From contig NZ_LVWA01000005.1 of assembly GCF_001907195.1 (NCBI RefSeq), positions 248,001 through 312,000 of the forward strand: 64,000 nt of DNA. Direction: 5' to 3'. This stretch comes from Pontibacter flavimaris. Its GTDB lineage: Bacteria > Bacteroidota > Bacteroidia > Cytophagales > Hymenobacteraceae. This document shows positions 44,491 through 55,178 of this stretch, one piece after another; the first letter of the stretch is position 1; each line of letters opens with the position of its first letter. Under the pieces are notes generated by a model. It had not been told where the DNA came from and searched no databases. It was given only the letters and a program-made list of their open reading frames with translations. The translations under genes were made by a program, and so were the position numbers.

Positions 44491-45048
44491 TTACAGGTTC
44501 ATCAGTAGCAAAAAGGAATATAGGCCAGGTTTGAGCCGCAGGCGAAGAAGTTGTAAGGCCCTTTGCTTCTGGGTCTTGACGGTATTTATGGAGATGCCCA
44601 GCTCCTCGGCAATCTCCCCATTCTTCATTTCCTCCAGGTAGCCCATCCTGGAGATGCGCTGGCAACTTTCAGGAAGAGTGTTCAGAGCGGCATGCAGTTC
44701 CGCGAGCACTTCCGAGAAGATGATGGTTTCATCCAGGCTTTCCTCTGTTACCGACATATGGTTGACATGCATGGCATAGCTGGCTTTCACCTTCTGGTGG
44801 CGCACGGCATTCAGGCTCGCGTTTTTTACCGTGCTGTACAGGTAGCTTTTAATGGCCAGCTCATGTTGATCGAGGTCATCTTTCTGGTTCCAGCACTTGA
44901 TAAAAGCATCCTGCGCGATGTCTTCGGCGGCCTCTTTGCTCCCTACAATTTGAGCGGAGAAATAAACCAATCGGGTGTAATAACGGTCAAAAAGCTGCTT
45001 TAAAAACAGACCCTCTTCCAACATAGACGGATCTCTGTTAATGCTCAT
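44491..45048 (-). CDS. ECF sigma-70 factor of a SusCD system
   Basis: The 185-residue protein has region 2 (YYTRLVYFSAQIVGSKEAAEDIAQDAFIKCW, key DIAQDAFIKCW) and region 4 (NGEIAEELGISINTVKTQKQRAL, an HTH). It is of the Bacteroidota FecI/SusCD type. It lies divergent from the FecR anti-sigma gene and with SusC's STN domain would form a surface-signal switch. Confidence 0.92.
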   Translation of the reverse strand: MSINRDPSMLEEGLFLKQLFDRYYTRLVYFSAQIVGSKEAAEDIAQDAFIKCWNQKDDLDQHELAIKSYLYSTVKNASLNAVRHQKVKASYAMHVNHMSVTEESLDETIIFSEVLAELHAALNTLPESCQRISRMGYLEEMKNGEIAEELGISINTVKTQKQRALQLLRLRLKPGLYSFLLLMNL

Positions 45049-45673
45049 CTCAACTAGATTTAAAGAGTACTACCTTATACTTCCGGAGCGAAACCCCACT
45101 GATTACATTTCCGGTCTTCATCAATTCTATACTTTAAGCAGTGGTGTTTGCTAAGTATCACACCCCTTTTGATTCTGTGGAGCCATAAACATAATTAAAA
45201 AATCGGGTTTGTTTATACTTATATAGCTATAAAAGCAAGTACTCGCTCAATTAGTACACAGCAGATGTATAGTCTGTTATGATTACCGAGTCGTCCTGTC
45301 GGTGAGGCTGGCCGCCTTCCACACGGGTAGCTCCATAGGTTAAGGCTGTCCGGTATTCCGGATTTCCACCACTCCAGCTAATTAATAAGATAAGAGCGGT
45401 CCTCTCTAAGCATCGTCCGCCCCTCCGGCTAACTTCAACAAAGCTAGGGCAAACGCAGGTTCTGGAGCGAATCCACCGGGTTAAGATAATGTTACATTTC
45501 TGAGCGCTGCAGAACGAAGTATGAGATTCGCTCGTGGCGGCTGCCAGGAGTACCGTCGTAGCGGACGCTGTCTCTAAGCCCAACTGCCACTGCACCTGGC
45601 TCACTGCAAAAAAAAGTTTGAGGGGCTTTCACCCACTTTGCCTTTAGAGGTGTCTTTGCTGCATACGACCACT
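45049..45673. other. Intergenic region between sigma and FecR genes
   Basis: About 625 bp. The start is AT-rich with TATACTT words near 45070, 45134 and 45213, perhaps the sigma promoter. The middle (45,250-45,610) is GC-richer with an open minus-strand frame I could not assign. No RNA gene or strong repeat was seen. Confidence 0.35.
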
Positions 45674-46861
45674 ATGGAGCGCAATCAAGAACAATTCGAT
45701 AAAGCCAACCTCATTCTGAGGCATTTGAGAGACGAGCTTTCCCCCCTGGAGGAGAAAGAGCTGGAGCTGTGGCTAAGCAGCGGGGAAGGGAACAGGCGCC
45801 TGTTCGAGAAAATTAAGGGTGAGCAGGAACAAGCGATGGCCTTCCTTTCCTCTCTGGACACGGAGAACGCCTGGCAGCGAATTGCTTCACAGACGGTAGC
45901 GCAAGCGCCCGCCAACAGCCGTTGGCGCAACACCTCCCTATGGAAGTATGCGGCGGCCATCTCCCTTATACTTGCTACATCAGTGGTTATTTACCAGACA
46001 CAGCTTAAGAAGCACAGCCAGACAGTAGCCACAGCCAAAATAGAGCCGGCGCAAAAGGCAGAGCAAATTCTTCCGGGCGGAGATAAAGCCATGCTCACCT
46101 CCAGTGATGGGACTGTCTTTGTGCTGGAGGAACTGGAAAACGGCACGGTGCGCGACGAAAAGGGGGTAAGGGTATCGAAAAAGGATGGCCTGGTATCTTT
46201 TGAGATAGCCGAAACGGGAAGCGAGCAGGTCTTTTTCAACACTATCTCAACGCCTGTCGGGGGGCAGTACCAGGTCGTGCTGCCCGATGGCAGCAAAGTA
46301 TGGCTGAACGCGGCTTCCTCCCTGCATTTCCCTTCGGCCTTTACAGGGCGCGAGCGGGTCGTGGAACTGACAGGGGAGGGCTACTTCGAAATCTCCAGGG
46401 ATATACAGAAACCTTTCATCGTCAAGGTAAACGCTGCGACAGTGGAGGTGCTGGGTACCCACTTTAACATCATGTCCTATGCCAATGAGGGGCGCATTGC
46501 CACCACTTTGCTGGAGGGCTCCGTGAAGGTGGGGAATGGCAGCGCCACAAAGGTGCTGGTTCCCGGCCAGCAAGCCACTATAGGGAAAGAAATCCTGCTG
46601 AAGGAAGTGGACGTGGACGAGGCGGTTGCCTGGAAGAACGGGCTGTTTTATTTCAATAATGCGGATATAGCCACGGTGATGCGGCAACTGGAGCGATGGT
46701 ACGGCATAGAGGCATCCTACAGCGGGGAGAAGCCAAAGAAACATTTCTCGGGTATCATCTCCCGCGATACGGAGATAGACAAGGTGCTGGAAATGCTGGC
46801 CCTCACGCGTGCCATCCAGTTCAGAACGGAGGGGCGGAAGATCATTATCTCCGGTAATTAA
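45674..46861 (+). CDS. FecR-family anti-sigma factor
   Basis: I use ATG 45674 (MERNQEQFDKANLILRHL); the frame upstream is non-coding. The 395 residues have a cytoplasmic anti-sigma part, one transmembrane helix (YAAAISLILATSVVIY), the FecR domain (STPVGGQYQVVLPDGSKVWLNAASSLHFP, key parts PDGSKVWLNA-S) and a C-terminal DUF4974 region (FNNADIATVMRQLERWYGIEASY). It relays the SusC signal to the sigma factor. Paired with SusC downstream. Confidence 0.93.
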   Translation: MERNQEQFDKANLILRHLRDELSPLEEKELELWLSSGEGNRRLFEKIKGEQEQAMAFLSSLDTENAWQRIASQTVAQAPANSRWRNTSLWKYAAAISLILATSVVIYQTQLKKHSQTVATAKIEPAQKAEQILPGGDKAMLTSSDGTVFVLEELENGTVRDEKGVRVSKKDGLVSFEIAETGSEQVFFNTISTPVGGQYQVVLPDGSKVWLNAASSLHFPSAFTGRERVVELTGEGYFEISRDIQKPFIVKVNAATVEVLGTHFNIMSYANEGRIATTLLEGSVKVGNGSATKVLVPGQQATIGKEILLKEVDVDEAVAWKNGLFYFNNADIATVMRQLERWYGIEASYSGEKPKKHFSGIISRDTEIDKVLEMLALTRAIQFRTEGRKIIISGN

Positions 46862-46980
46862 CGGGAAGGTTGGCAGCACCCTATAACAATGGCTATAAAC
46901 GTGCTGCGCCTTCACGACAAGTATAAACACAAGTACTGTTACCTATAATTTGACCTTACCTATTACCCAAAACCTTTTGT

Positions 46981-49900
46981 ATGATGAAACAAAATCTACT
47001 ATTCAAGAGCAGTAGGGGGCTCCGTGAATTGCTGCCCAATCCATTTCTGGTTCTGAGGCTCATGACCTTGGCACTGCTCGTGACGACCCTGCAGGTGCAA
47101 GCCTATGGCTACTCACAGGGTATCTCCATAACGGAGCAGAATGCTTCTCTGAAGAAGGTGTTCAAGGACATCAGTAAGCAGAGTGGCTACCTTTTCCTGT
47201 ATAACGACGAGCAACTGCAACAGGCAAAGCCCGTTACGCTTAGCCTGCAGGATGCAACGCTGGAGCGGGCACTGGCGGAATGTTTCGAGAACCAGCCCCT
47301 GACTTACAGCCTGGTCGAGAAAACGATTGTGGTGAAGCCTGCAGAGGAGAAAAAAACACAACAGGCCGCCATTACTGTGACAGGAAAGGTGACTGACAAG
47401 GAGGGTGTTGCACTGCCTGGCGTAACGGTGGTGCTCAAGGGTACCAACAGAGGCACTCCAACCGACGGCGAAGGCAATTTCGCCGTCACCGTGCCGGATG
47501 GCAACGGCACTCTTGTCTTTTCCTACATCGGTTATCAGGCACAGGAAGTCGCCATCAACAACCGTGTCAGTATCGATGTAACACTGGGTGAAGATGCCAA
47601 AGCGCTGGAGGAAGTGGTGATCGTGGGCTATGGCACGCAGAAGAAAGCCAACCTGACGGGTGCGGTGGATCAGATAAACGCTGAGGACATTGCCCTGCGC
47701 CCGGCCAACGACATCACCAGCTCCCTGCAGGGACTGATGCCCGGCCTGAACATACAGGTAAACAGCGGTGACCCGACGGCAACACCAGACATTAACATCC
47801 GGGGCTTCAACTCCATTAACGGCGGCGGCCCGCTGGTGCTGATCGACGGCATTGAGGGGGACATTACCCGGGTGAACCCGCAGGACGTGGAAAACGTGAC
47901 CGTGCTGAAAGATGCTGCTTCTGCCGCCATCTATGGTGCCAGGGGTGCCTTCGGCGTAATCCTGATCACGACCAAGACAGGGAAGGCGGGCGATATGGTG
48001 GTGAACTATTCCAACAACTTCGGCTGGACCACCCCCACTACCAGAACCGACTTTATCTCAGACCCCTATAAGTATGGAAAGACTGTAGATACAGCCCTTT
48101 TCGGATATAACGGCACCACCTATACCCAATACAACGACCTGGATTGGGAGACGATCCGGATGGTGGCCAACGGTGAGATTGAGCCTTTCCACGAACTGCA
48201 GGCAAACGGCACCTATAAGTTCTTCTACAAGACCAACTGGTACGACTATCTGTTCAAAAAGTACCAGTATTCAAGTATGCACAACATTTCGGTGTCCGGC
48301 GGAACCGAGAAGTTAAGGGGTTACCTGTCCGGGAGGGTCTTTGACAGGGAAAATATCAACAACATCGCCGAGGGCGGCATGGAGCGCTACAACCTGAAGG
48401 CCAATGTCACCTTTAAACCGAACAAATGGCTGGAGCTGTCCAACAACGTGCTCTTCAACCAGGAGAAGGACGAGGAATTCGGCGGCTTTAGAAACGGCTA
48501 CGGCGGCATCTGGAGCACGACCACCTGGTACCAACTCTACCCGTTTGCGCCTAACATGATTGACGGCGTTCCTACCGACGTGTACGGACAGGGCGGACCG
48601 GCTGCCATGGAGTATGGGCAGAACTGGGAACGCCTGAACATCGAAGAGCTCACGAATACCTTCAGGGCTAAGCTCAATCCGCTTAAGGGCTTAGAATTCA
48701 ACTTCAATTACAGCAACAGGTTCAACAACCAGGCCAGCTCTACCCGCCTCAACGAGTTTGAGTACCTGACAACCACCCGCCTGGATAAGCAGACTGTCGG
48801 TGTTAACCGCCTGAGCGAGTGGCGCTGGAAAGACAACTACAATGCACTGAATACCTACGGCACCTACTCGCTGAGCGTGGCCAATGACCATAACTTCAAG
48901 CTCATGGCTGGTTTTAACCAGGAAGAATTTGAGCGGGACCGCGTTTTCGCCCAGCAGGGCGGTCTGCTGATCCGGGACCTGGAGAACCTGGCACTCGGCA
49001 CAGAGATTATGGCTGCTGACGGCTCGGCCGAGCGCTGGGCTGTGAGAGGTTACTTTGGGCGCTTCAACTACGACTTTGACAGCAAATACCTGCTGGAGGT
49101 AAATGCCCGCTATGACGGTTCTTCGCGCTTCCCAACCGAAAGCAGGTGGGGCTGGTTCCCATCCGTGTCGGCAGGCTGGCAGGTAAACAGGGAGAGTTTC
49201 TGGGAGCCGCTGGAGGATGTGGTGAGCTTCTTCAAGCTGAGAGCCTCGTATGGCTCGCTGGGCAACCAGAACATCTCCACCAGCACCTTCCAGCAGACCA
49301 TGTCCATCGGCAGCTCTGACTGGCTGGACAATGGCCAGCGCATCATCTATGCCAGTGCGCCTAACCCGCTGCCTAAAGTGGTTAGCTGGGAGACGACCAG
49401 CACCATTAACTTCGGTGCCGACCTGGGCTTTATGAGAAACAGGCTGATGGCTTCCGTGGATGTGTATGAGAAGAAGACAGAGGACATGTACCTGCCCGGA
49501 ACGCCGCTTCCCGGGGTATTCGGTGCCGCCGAGCCAAGAGAGAACCTGGCCTCGCTCCGGAACAGGGGTTTTGACCTGAGCCTGACCTACAACAACAGCT
49601 TTGAGGTGGGTGGCTCCCCGCTGGAGGTATCAGCCACGGGCAGTGTATCCAACTTTAAAGGTGTCATCACCAAATTCGACAACCCGAACGGCCTGATGAG
49701 CTCTTACTGGGAAGGGCAGGAACTGGGGCAGATATGGGGCTATCACGTGGCCGGTCAGTTCCAGACGGACGAGGAGGCACTGGCTTATCAAAACTCCTTT
49801 GTGAACCCATCCAACAGCCTGGCCAACGTTTACAATTACATCCTGAACGTGGTGCAGAACAAAGACTGGAGTGTTTTGAGAGCCGGTGACATCAAGTACG

Positions 49901-50532
49901 TGGATGTGGACGGAGACGGAAGGATTGACCGGGGTAACTATACCTTGGAAGACCACGGCGACCTGCAGCCAATCGGCAGTGCCATGCCGAAGTTCCCGTT
50001 CGGTTTCAACGTGAACGCCCGATGGAAAGGCTTTGACCTCTCGGTGGCCGGCGCTGGCGTGGCCAAGCAGAACTGGTACCCGACCGGTGATATTTACTGG
50101 GGTACTTACCAGCGGCCATACCTGTCCTTCCTGAGGGAAGACCTGGTAGACAACGCCTGGACCGCGGAGAAGCCCGGCAAATACCCACAGATTGAGCGCG
50201 GCTACGCCTCGCTTGGATCCGGCCGCTCGCTTTACGAGATGAACGACTACTATATGGAGAACATCGGCTACCTGCGCATCAAGAACCTGACCTTCGGCTA
50301 TACTTTACCGGAGGCGCTGACCTCCAAAGTCAGCGTGAAAAAACTGCGGGTATACTTTAGTGGGGAGAACCTGCTCACCTGGCGCTTCGGAGACCTGAGC
50401 AAGTACATCGATCCCGAGCAGGCAGGTTCAGCGATCAACTACTCCCTCCCCGGAAGTGCTGTCGGCAGAGCTGACCTAAGATCTTATCCAATGGGTAAAA
50501 CTTATTCAATGGGTATCAACGTGACCCTGTAA
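46981..50532 (+). CDS. susC: SusC-family TonB-dependent outer-membrane transporter with STN domain
   Basis: The 1183-residue protein has a signal region, an STN domain (residues about 50-115, ISITEQNASLKKVFKDISKQ), a CarboxypepD-regulatory-like domain (VTGKVTDKEGVALPGVTVVLKG), a plug (EEVVIVGYGTQKKANLTGAVD) and a beta-barrel ending in MGINVTL. The STN domain allows signalling to FecR. It imports a glycan or other oligomer with SusD; the substrate cannot be named. Confidence 0.95.
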   Translation: MMKQNLLFKSSRGLRELLPNPFLVLRLMTLALLVTTLQVQAYGYSQGISITEQNASLKKVFKDISKQSGYLFLYNDEQLQQAKPVTLSLQDATLERALAECFENQPLTYSLVEKTIVVKPAEEKKTQQAAITVTGKVTDKEGVALPGVTVVLKGTNRGTPTDGEGNFAVTVPDGNGTLVFSYIGYQAQEVAINNRVSIDVTLGEDAKALEEVVIVGYGTQKKANLTGAVDQINAEDIALRPANDITSSLQGLMPGLNIQVNSGDPTATPDINIRGFNSINGGGPLVLIDGIEGDITRVNPQDVENVTVLKDAASAAIYGARGAFGVILITTKTGKAGDMVVNYSNNFGWTTPTTRTDFISDPYKYGKTVDTALFGYNGTTYTQYNDLDWETIRMVANGEIEPFHELQANGTYKFFYKTNWYDYLFKKYQYSSMHNISVSGGTEKLRGYLSGRVFDRENINNIAEGGMERYNLKANVTFKPNKWLELSNNVLFNQEKDEEFGGFRNGYGGIWSTTTWYQLYPFAPNMIDGVPTDVYGQGGPAAMEYGQNWERLNIEELTNTFRAKLNPLKGLEFNFNYSNRFNNQASSTRLNEFEYLTTTRLDKQTVGVNRLSEWRWKDNYNALNTYGTYSLSVANDHNFKLMAGFNQEEFERDRVFAQQGGLLIRDLENLALGTEIMAADGSAERWAVRGYFGRFNYDFDSKYLLEVNARYDGSSRFPTESRWGWFPSVSAGWQVNRESFWEPLEDVVSFFKLRASYGSLGNQNISTSTFQQTMSIGSSDWLDNGQRIIYASAPNPLPKVVSWETTSTINFGADLGFMRNRLMASVDVYEKKTEDMYLPGTPLPGVFGAAEPRENLASLRNRGFDLSLTYNNSFEVGGSPLEVSATGSVSNFKGVITKFDNPNGLMSSYWEGQELGQIWGYHVAGQFQTDEEALAYQNSFVNPSNSLANVYNYILNVVQNKDWSVLRAGDIKYVDVDGDGRIDRGNYTLEDHGDLQPIGSAMPKFPFGFNVNARWKGFDLSVAGAGVAKQNWYPTGDIYWGTYQRPYLSFLREDLVDNAWTAEKPGKYPQIERGYASLGSGRSLYEMNDYYMENIGYLRIKNLTFGYTLPEALTSKVSVKKLRVYFSGENLLTWRFGDLSKYIDPEQAGSAINYSLPGSAVGRADLRSYPMGKTYSMGINVTL

Positions 50533-50541
50533 TTCACCCTG

Positions 50542-52296
50542 ATGATATCAACGAAAAAGATGAATAGAATATACATAACCTCCGTTTTTGCGCTAATCGC
50601 CGTCCTGTTTTCGGGTTGTGAGAAAGAGTTTCTGGACCGCCCGCCCAAGGATGTGGTGGATGCCGAGTTCTTCTTTAAAACGGCCACCGACCTGGAAGTA
50701 GCCACCAACGATTTTTATACCATGCTTCCCACCACCGGCGTGTACAGCGATGATGCCGCCTCGGATAATACCTTGCCGCTGATAGCGTCCGAAAGAGTGA
50801 GAGGCGGCCGCATCGTGCCGACGAACCGCGGCAGTGGGGGATGGTCCTGGGGAAGGCTCCGCGACATAAACTTCTTTCTGCAGCATTACCAACAGGTGCC
50901 CGACGAAGCAGCTAAGCGCAAGTATGGCGGCATTGCCCGCTTCTTCAGAGCCTACTTCTACTTCGAAAAGGTGCAACGCTTTGGCGACGTACCCTGGTAT
51001 AGCAAAGTGCTGGAGGCCGGCGACCCGGATTTGTACAAAGGGCGCGATTCAAGGAAAATGGTGATCGACTCGGTGATGGCTGACATCGATTTTGCCATCG
51101 ACAACATCCCGGCAGAGGTGAAACTCAACCGCATCACCAAGTATACGGCGCTGCTGCTGAAGGCCCGGATTGCCTTATATGAAGGCACTTTCAGGAAGTA
51201 CCATGGGTTGGGCGATTATGAAGAGCTGCTGCAGGAAGCTGCCGCTGCCTCCCAGGAACTGATCAACTCAGGCGCCTACCGCTTGTTCACAGCCGGCGGG
51301 GCGAACAGTGCTTACCGCGAGCTGTTTGCCAGAAACAACCAGGACCCTACGGAAACCATACTTGCCCGGGACTTTGACTCAGAACTGGGCCAGCACAACC
51401 TGGGGTACCTGATGACAGCGCCAACCCAGGGAGCCTGGGGCATCACCAAGGACGTGATCAACAGCTACCTGATGAAGGACGGCAGCAGGTTCACGGACAT
51501 CCCGGGTTACGAGACAAAGGGATTCTACGAGGAGATGCAGAACCGCGATCCCCGTCTGACGCAGACCACCGCAGGACCTGACTTTAAAGTGTACGGTGAG
51601 ACGACACGCGAGCCTGTAAACCTAAATGGCACCACCACAGGCTATAGGGTGATCAAGGCCCTGCCGTCCAGGGACCAGTGGAGCGCCGCTTACTTCGACA
51701 TCATTATCTTCCGCTACGCCGAAGCCTTGCTGATACTGGCAGAGGCCAAAGCCGAGCTGGGTACCCTCACGCAGCCGGACCTGGATATCAGCATCAACAA
51801 GCTGCGGGACAGGGTGGGCATGCCGCACCTTGACCTGGCGCAGGCCAATGCCAACCCGGATCCTTACCTGGCCAGCATGTATCCCAACGTGGACCAAGGA
51901 GCCAACAAGGGTGTAATCCTGGAGATCAGACGCGAGCGCAGAATAGAGCTCTTCAACGAGGGCCACCGCTGGGATGATCTCATGCGCTGGAAAGAAGGTA
52001 AGAAGCTGGAGCAGCCGATGCTGGGTATCTACTTCTCAGGACTTGGCTCTCACGACTTCAACAACGACGGTATCGTGGACGTGTTCCTGCACAATGGCAA
52101 CGCATCGGGTGCACCAAAGGAGGCCTCCACCATCATCAACGTGCAGCAACGGCCACTGACAAACGGCACCTCGGGCAACCTGAACCCCTTCCAGCTGGGC
52201 GGATACTTTGACGAAAACCGGGACTACTACTACCCGCTCCCGATCGAGGACCTGAGGCTGAACGAGAACCTGGTGCAAAACCCTAACTGGGAATAA
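50542..52296 (+). CDS. susD: SusD/RagB nutrient-binding lipoprotein
   Basis: The 584-residue protein has a lipobox (LFSGCEKEFLDRPP) and the SusD TPR-like domain (RDINFFLQHYQQVPDE, FFRAYFYFEKVQRFGDVPW, EAKAELG, RRERRIELFNEGHRWDDLMRW). It binds substrate on the cell surface and forms a lid on SusC, whose gene ends 9 bp before. Confidence 0.95.
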   Translation: MISTKKMNRIYITSVFALIAVLFSGCEKEFLDRPPKDVVDAEFFFKTATDLEVATNDFYTMLPTTGVYSDDAASDNTLPLIASERVRGGRIVPTNRGSGGWSWGRLRDINFFLQHYQQVPDEAAKRKYGGIARFFRAYFYFEKVQRFGDVPWYSKVLEAGDPDLYKGRDSRKMVIDSVMADIDFAIDNIPAEVKLNRITKYTALLLKARIALYEGTFRKYHGLGDYEELLQEAAAASQELINSGAYRLFTAGGANSAYRELFARNNQDPTETILARDFDSELGQHNLGYLMTAPTQGAWGITKDVINSYLMKDGSRFTDIPGYETKGFYEEMQNRDPRLTQTTAGPDFKVYGETTREPVNLNGTTTGYRVIKALPSRDQWSAAYFDIIIFRYAEALLILAEAKAELGTLTQPDLDISINKLRDRVGMPHLDLAQANANPDPYLASMYPNVDQGANKGVILEIRRERRIELFNEGHRWDDLMRWKEGKKLEQPMLGIYFSGLGSHDFNNDGIVDVFLHNGNASGAPKEASTIINVQQRPLTNGTSGNLNPFQLGGYFDENRDYYYPLPIEDLRLNENLVQNPNWE

Positions 52297-52309
52297 ATCA
52301 TCTTAAAGT

Positions 52310-53272
52310 ATGACAAGTATAAAAATGATAACCTTACTACTTAGCTGCCTTTTAAGCCTTTCGGCGTGCGATTCGGGATCGGATTCACCCAAGCCGGAAG
52401 AACCTAAGACGGAAACACCTGTGGCGCCCCTGAAAATCGGTTATGGCCTGGGTATCGGCAACTTCACCCCAGAAAAGCTCCAGTACGCCAAGTCGGTGGG
52501 GATAACCTATGTGGAAGCCTCCGGGATGTCCACCTTTCTGGATGGCAACAGGAATTTCAAGCTTTCGGACGAGGCCATCGTCAAGAAGCTGACCGATGCC
52601 AAGAAAGCCGCCGACGCAGCCGGTATCAAAGTATGGTCGGTGCACATGCCGTTTGGCCAGAACATCGACCTCTCCTTCATTAATGAGGCGGACCGGCAGG
52701 ACGTGGTGGCAAAGCACATCAAGCTGATCAACTTCCTGAAGATCCTCGAGCCGGAGGTGATCCTCTTCCACCCAAGCTACTACCTGGGGCTAAACGAGCG
52801 GGACATGCGCAAAAGCCAGCTGATCAAGTCAGCCATAGAGCTGGATGAGGCGGTGCGCGGCATCAGCGCCACCATGGTGATCGAGAACATGCTCGGCCCC
52901 GAGCTGATGGCCAGCAACGGCAAGGAGCGGCCACTGATGCGCACGGTGGAGGAGACACAGGAGATCTTTGCGCGCTTGCCCAAAACCATTTACTCCGCCA
53001 TCGACATGAACCACATCAAGAACCCGGAAAAGCTGATCATAGCCATGGGAGACCGCCTGAAAACGGTACACATCGCCGATGGCACAGGGGCGGCGGAGAA
53101 CCACTTTTTCCCTTGCTCCGGCGAGGGCAAGAACGACTGGAACGCTATTCTGGCTGCTTTGGATAAGGTGGGCTACACCGGTCCGTTCATGTATGAGAGT
53201 GCCTTTAAAGACGAAAAGGATCTGGCCACGTGCTACCAGACGCTTTACAACAACTATAGCAATAGCAAGTAG
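52310..53272 (+). CDS. TIM-barrel lipoprotein (sugar isomerase/epimerase-like)
   Basis: The 320-residue protein has a lipobox (LSLSACDSG) and an AP-endonuclease-type TIM barrel (VWSVHMPFG, VILFHPSYYLG, VIENMLG, SAIDMNHIKNPE, VHIADGTG, FMYESAF). The metal-ligand His and Glu residues are kept. In this class enzymes isomerise or epimerise sugars, but an exported lipoprotein form is less common. It follows SusD directly. Confidence 0.87.
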   Translation: MTSIKMITLLLSCLLSLSACDSGSDSPKPEEPKTETPVAPLKIGYGLGIGNFTPEKLQYAKSVGITYVEASGMSTFLDGNRNFKLSDEAIVKKLTDAKKAADAAGIKVWSVHMPFGQNIDLSFINEADRQDVVAKHIKLINFLKILEPEVILFHPSYYLGLNERDMRKSQLIKSAIELDEAVRGISATMVIENMLGPELMASNGKERPLMRTVEETQEIFARLPKTIYSAIDMNHIKNPEKLIIAMGDRLKTVHIADGTGAAENHFFPCSGEGKNDWNAILAALDKVGYTGPFMYESAFKDEKDLATCYQTLYNNYSNSK

Positions 53273-53333
53273 GCAGGCAAGTATAAATGCCTGTTATGGC
53301 GGATGCCTTTGATAACTAAAACAGAATCAAGTC

Positions 53334-55016
53334 ATGAACAAAATACTATACTCCAACTATATCACGCGGTTCCTGCTGGGGGCCCTGCTACTTCTGAACC
53401 TGGCCGGCTGCAAGGAGGATGATGCGGTGTACGAGCCAAAGCTGTTCCTGGAGAACGAGACCTTCTCTGTGGCTAACACCAGCAGCAAGCACACCATCGT
53501 GTTCTTAACCAACCAGCCCTGGCAGGTTGCCTCGGATGCAGACTGGGTTGTTCTGGATCAAACAAGCGGGGAAAAAGGCAAGATCAGCCTTACCTTCAAC
53601 GTGCTGGAAAACGACGACGACGAAAGGACCGCCCGGATCACAGTGACCGCCAACGGTGTGACGCAGCAAGAGATCCAGGTGGTGCAGGAGGCCGGAAACA
53701 GGGACGACATCTACGTGAAGGCAGGGGCATCCGGGGAGGGATACACTTGGGAGGAGGCCACCAGCCTGGAGAATGCCCTGGCCATCGCGGTTAGCGGGAA
53801 TACCATTCACATCGCTGAGGGAGTTTACACGCCTACCGTAACCGTTACGGGTGGAGATGCCAGCGATGCCGGCGACGTGACCTTTGAAATAGGCAAGTAT
53901 GTGCGGCTGAAAGGCGGCTACCCGGCAGATGCCACCGAAGGCAGCGAGGCGAACCACCAGCAGTACACAACCACCCTTTCCGGTGGGGGAGTGGCCTACC
54001 ATGTGGTAACCGTATCCGCGCCGAAGGCAGAAGGGCAGAAAGTTGTACTGGAAGGCCTGAAGATTACCGATGGCAGAGCCGGTGCGGCGACTACTTCTGC
54101 TGCCATCAACGGCACCAACTTCCGCAGGGACTATGGCGGCGGCGTGACCATCGGCAACGCCGTGGTGGATATACTTGACACAGAGATTGTGGATAACCAG
54201 TCTGATAAGAACGTAGCGGGCCTTTACGCCTTCGGCGGTTCTGTCGTGACCATCAAAAACAGTAAGGTAAACAACAACATCTCCTCCGGTAACGCCGGCG
54301 GGGTGTGGATCAGCGAGTCCGTAGCCCATATTTACGACTCTGAATTTAGAGGCAACGAAGGCGGAACAGCGGCAGGCGTACACGGTTACCCGGAGGCCAC
54401 GATCAACATGTATAACTCGGTGATTGCGGACAACAAGGGCCGTTCCTATGGGGCTGCCTTTTACATCAGGGCCAACTCAAAGGGGCTGTTAGTGAACTGC
54501 CTCATCATCAATAACAGCAGTACCTCTAAAAATGGCGGTGGCGGCGTTATGATGTATGATAACAACGAGGCGAGCATCGTGAATACCACCATCACCGGAA
54601 ATACGATCGCTGGCCCGGGCGGAGGGGTTTACCGAAGAGCCGGCGTCAACAAGGTGAGCATCTACAACTCCATCATCTCGGGCAACGTGCAGGCGGAAGA
54701 TGGTCCTGATGTGGATGCGTACGAGGCCGACGCGCCGGCTCCGGTTGTGCAGCGGTCCGTACTGGGGAGCGCTGCTTACGACGCGAGCGGACAAGCAATC
54801 GAGGGGGCCAGCTTTAATGCAGCCACCATGCTGAACGCCGAGTACGTGCCTGTTGGGGAAAACAACCCCGCGCTGGAGCACGGTATGACCACGGACGACC
54901 TGGTAAGAATTGGCACTAGCCTTACCCCCGCCGTGGAGAGCAGCCTGATTACCGCGGACCTGTTGCAGAACAGCCGTTCAGGCCTTTCCACCATGGGAGC
55001 CCTGGTGGCACAGTAA
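53334..55016 (+). CDS. BACON + right-handed beta-helix lipoprotein
   Basis: The 560-residue protein has a lipobox (LNLAGCKEDD), a BACON domain (about residues 40-120; QPWQVASDADWVVLDQTSGEKG) and a parallel beta-helix of pectate-lyase type (GLKITDGRAG, TIKNSKVNNN, NTTITGNTIAGPGGGVY). BACON domains bind carbohydrate or protein. The helix could be a glycan lyase or binding protein. Confidence 0.87.
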   Translation: MNKILYSNYITRFLLGALLLLNLAGCKEDDAVYEPKLFLENETFSVANTSSKHTIVFLTNQPWQVASDADWVVLDQTSGEKGKISLTFNVLENDDDERTARITVTANGVTQQEIQVVQEAGNRDDIYVKAGASGEGYTWEEATSLENALAIAVSGNTIHIAEGVYTPTVTVTGGDASDAGDVTFEIGKYVRLKGGYPADATEGSEANHQQYTTTLSGGGVAYHVVTVSAPKAEGQKVVLEGLKITDGRAGAATTSAAINGTNFRRDYGGGVTIGNAVVDILDTEIVDNQSDKNVAGLYAFGGSVVTIKNSKVNNNISSGNAGGVWISESVAHIYDSEFRGNEGGTAAGVHGYPEATINMYNSVIADNKGRSYGAAFYIRANSKGLLVNCLIINNSSTSKNGGGGVMMYDNNEASIVNTTITGNTIAGPGGGVYRRAGVNKVSIYNSIISGNVQAEDGPDVDAYEADAPAPVVQRSVLGSAAYDASGQAIEGASFNAATMLNAEYVPVGENNPALEHGMTTDDLVRIGTSLTPAVESSLITADLLQNSRSGLSTMGALVAQ

Positions 55017-55024
55017 TCTTTTAA

Positions 55025-55065
55025 AATGCCTACGGAGAGCTGCCCTGCGGCTCTCCGTAGGCATT
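55025..55065 (+). terminator. Strong hairpin after the beta-helix gene
   Basis: AATGCCTACGGAGAGC (55025-55040) pairs perfectly with GCTCTCCGTAGGCATT (55050-55065). It ends the SusCD transcript or separates it from the next gene. Confidence 0.85.
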
Positions 55066-55178
55066 TATACTTGCACCCCTAACGCAAGGGGGGATGCAAG
55101 TATACATTGAAAGTATACATAACCGGAGTCGCGGCGCGTCTGCGGAGCACACCTTTTTTGTTTCACCAACAGCACTAC

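Noticed and set aside
45251-45604. Minus-strand 117-aa ORF in sigma-FecR gap
   Set aside because: Cysteine/arginine-rich composition, no recognisable domain and no clear ribosome site; could be chance in GC-rich DNA.
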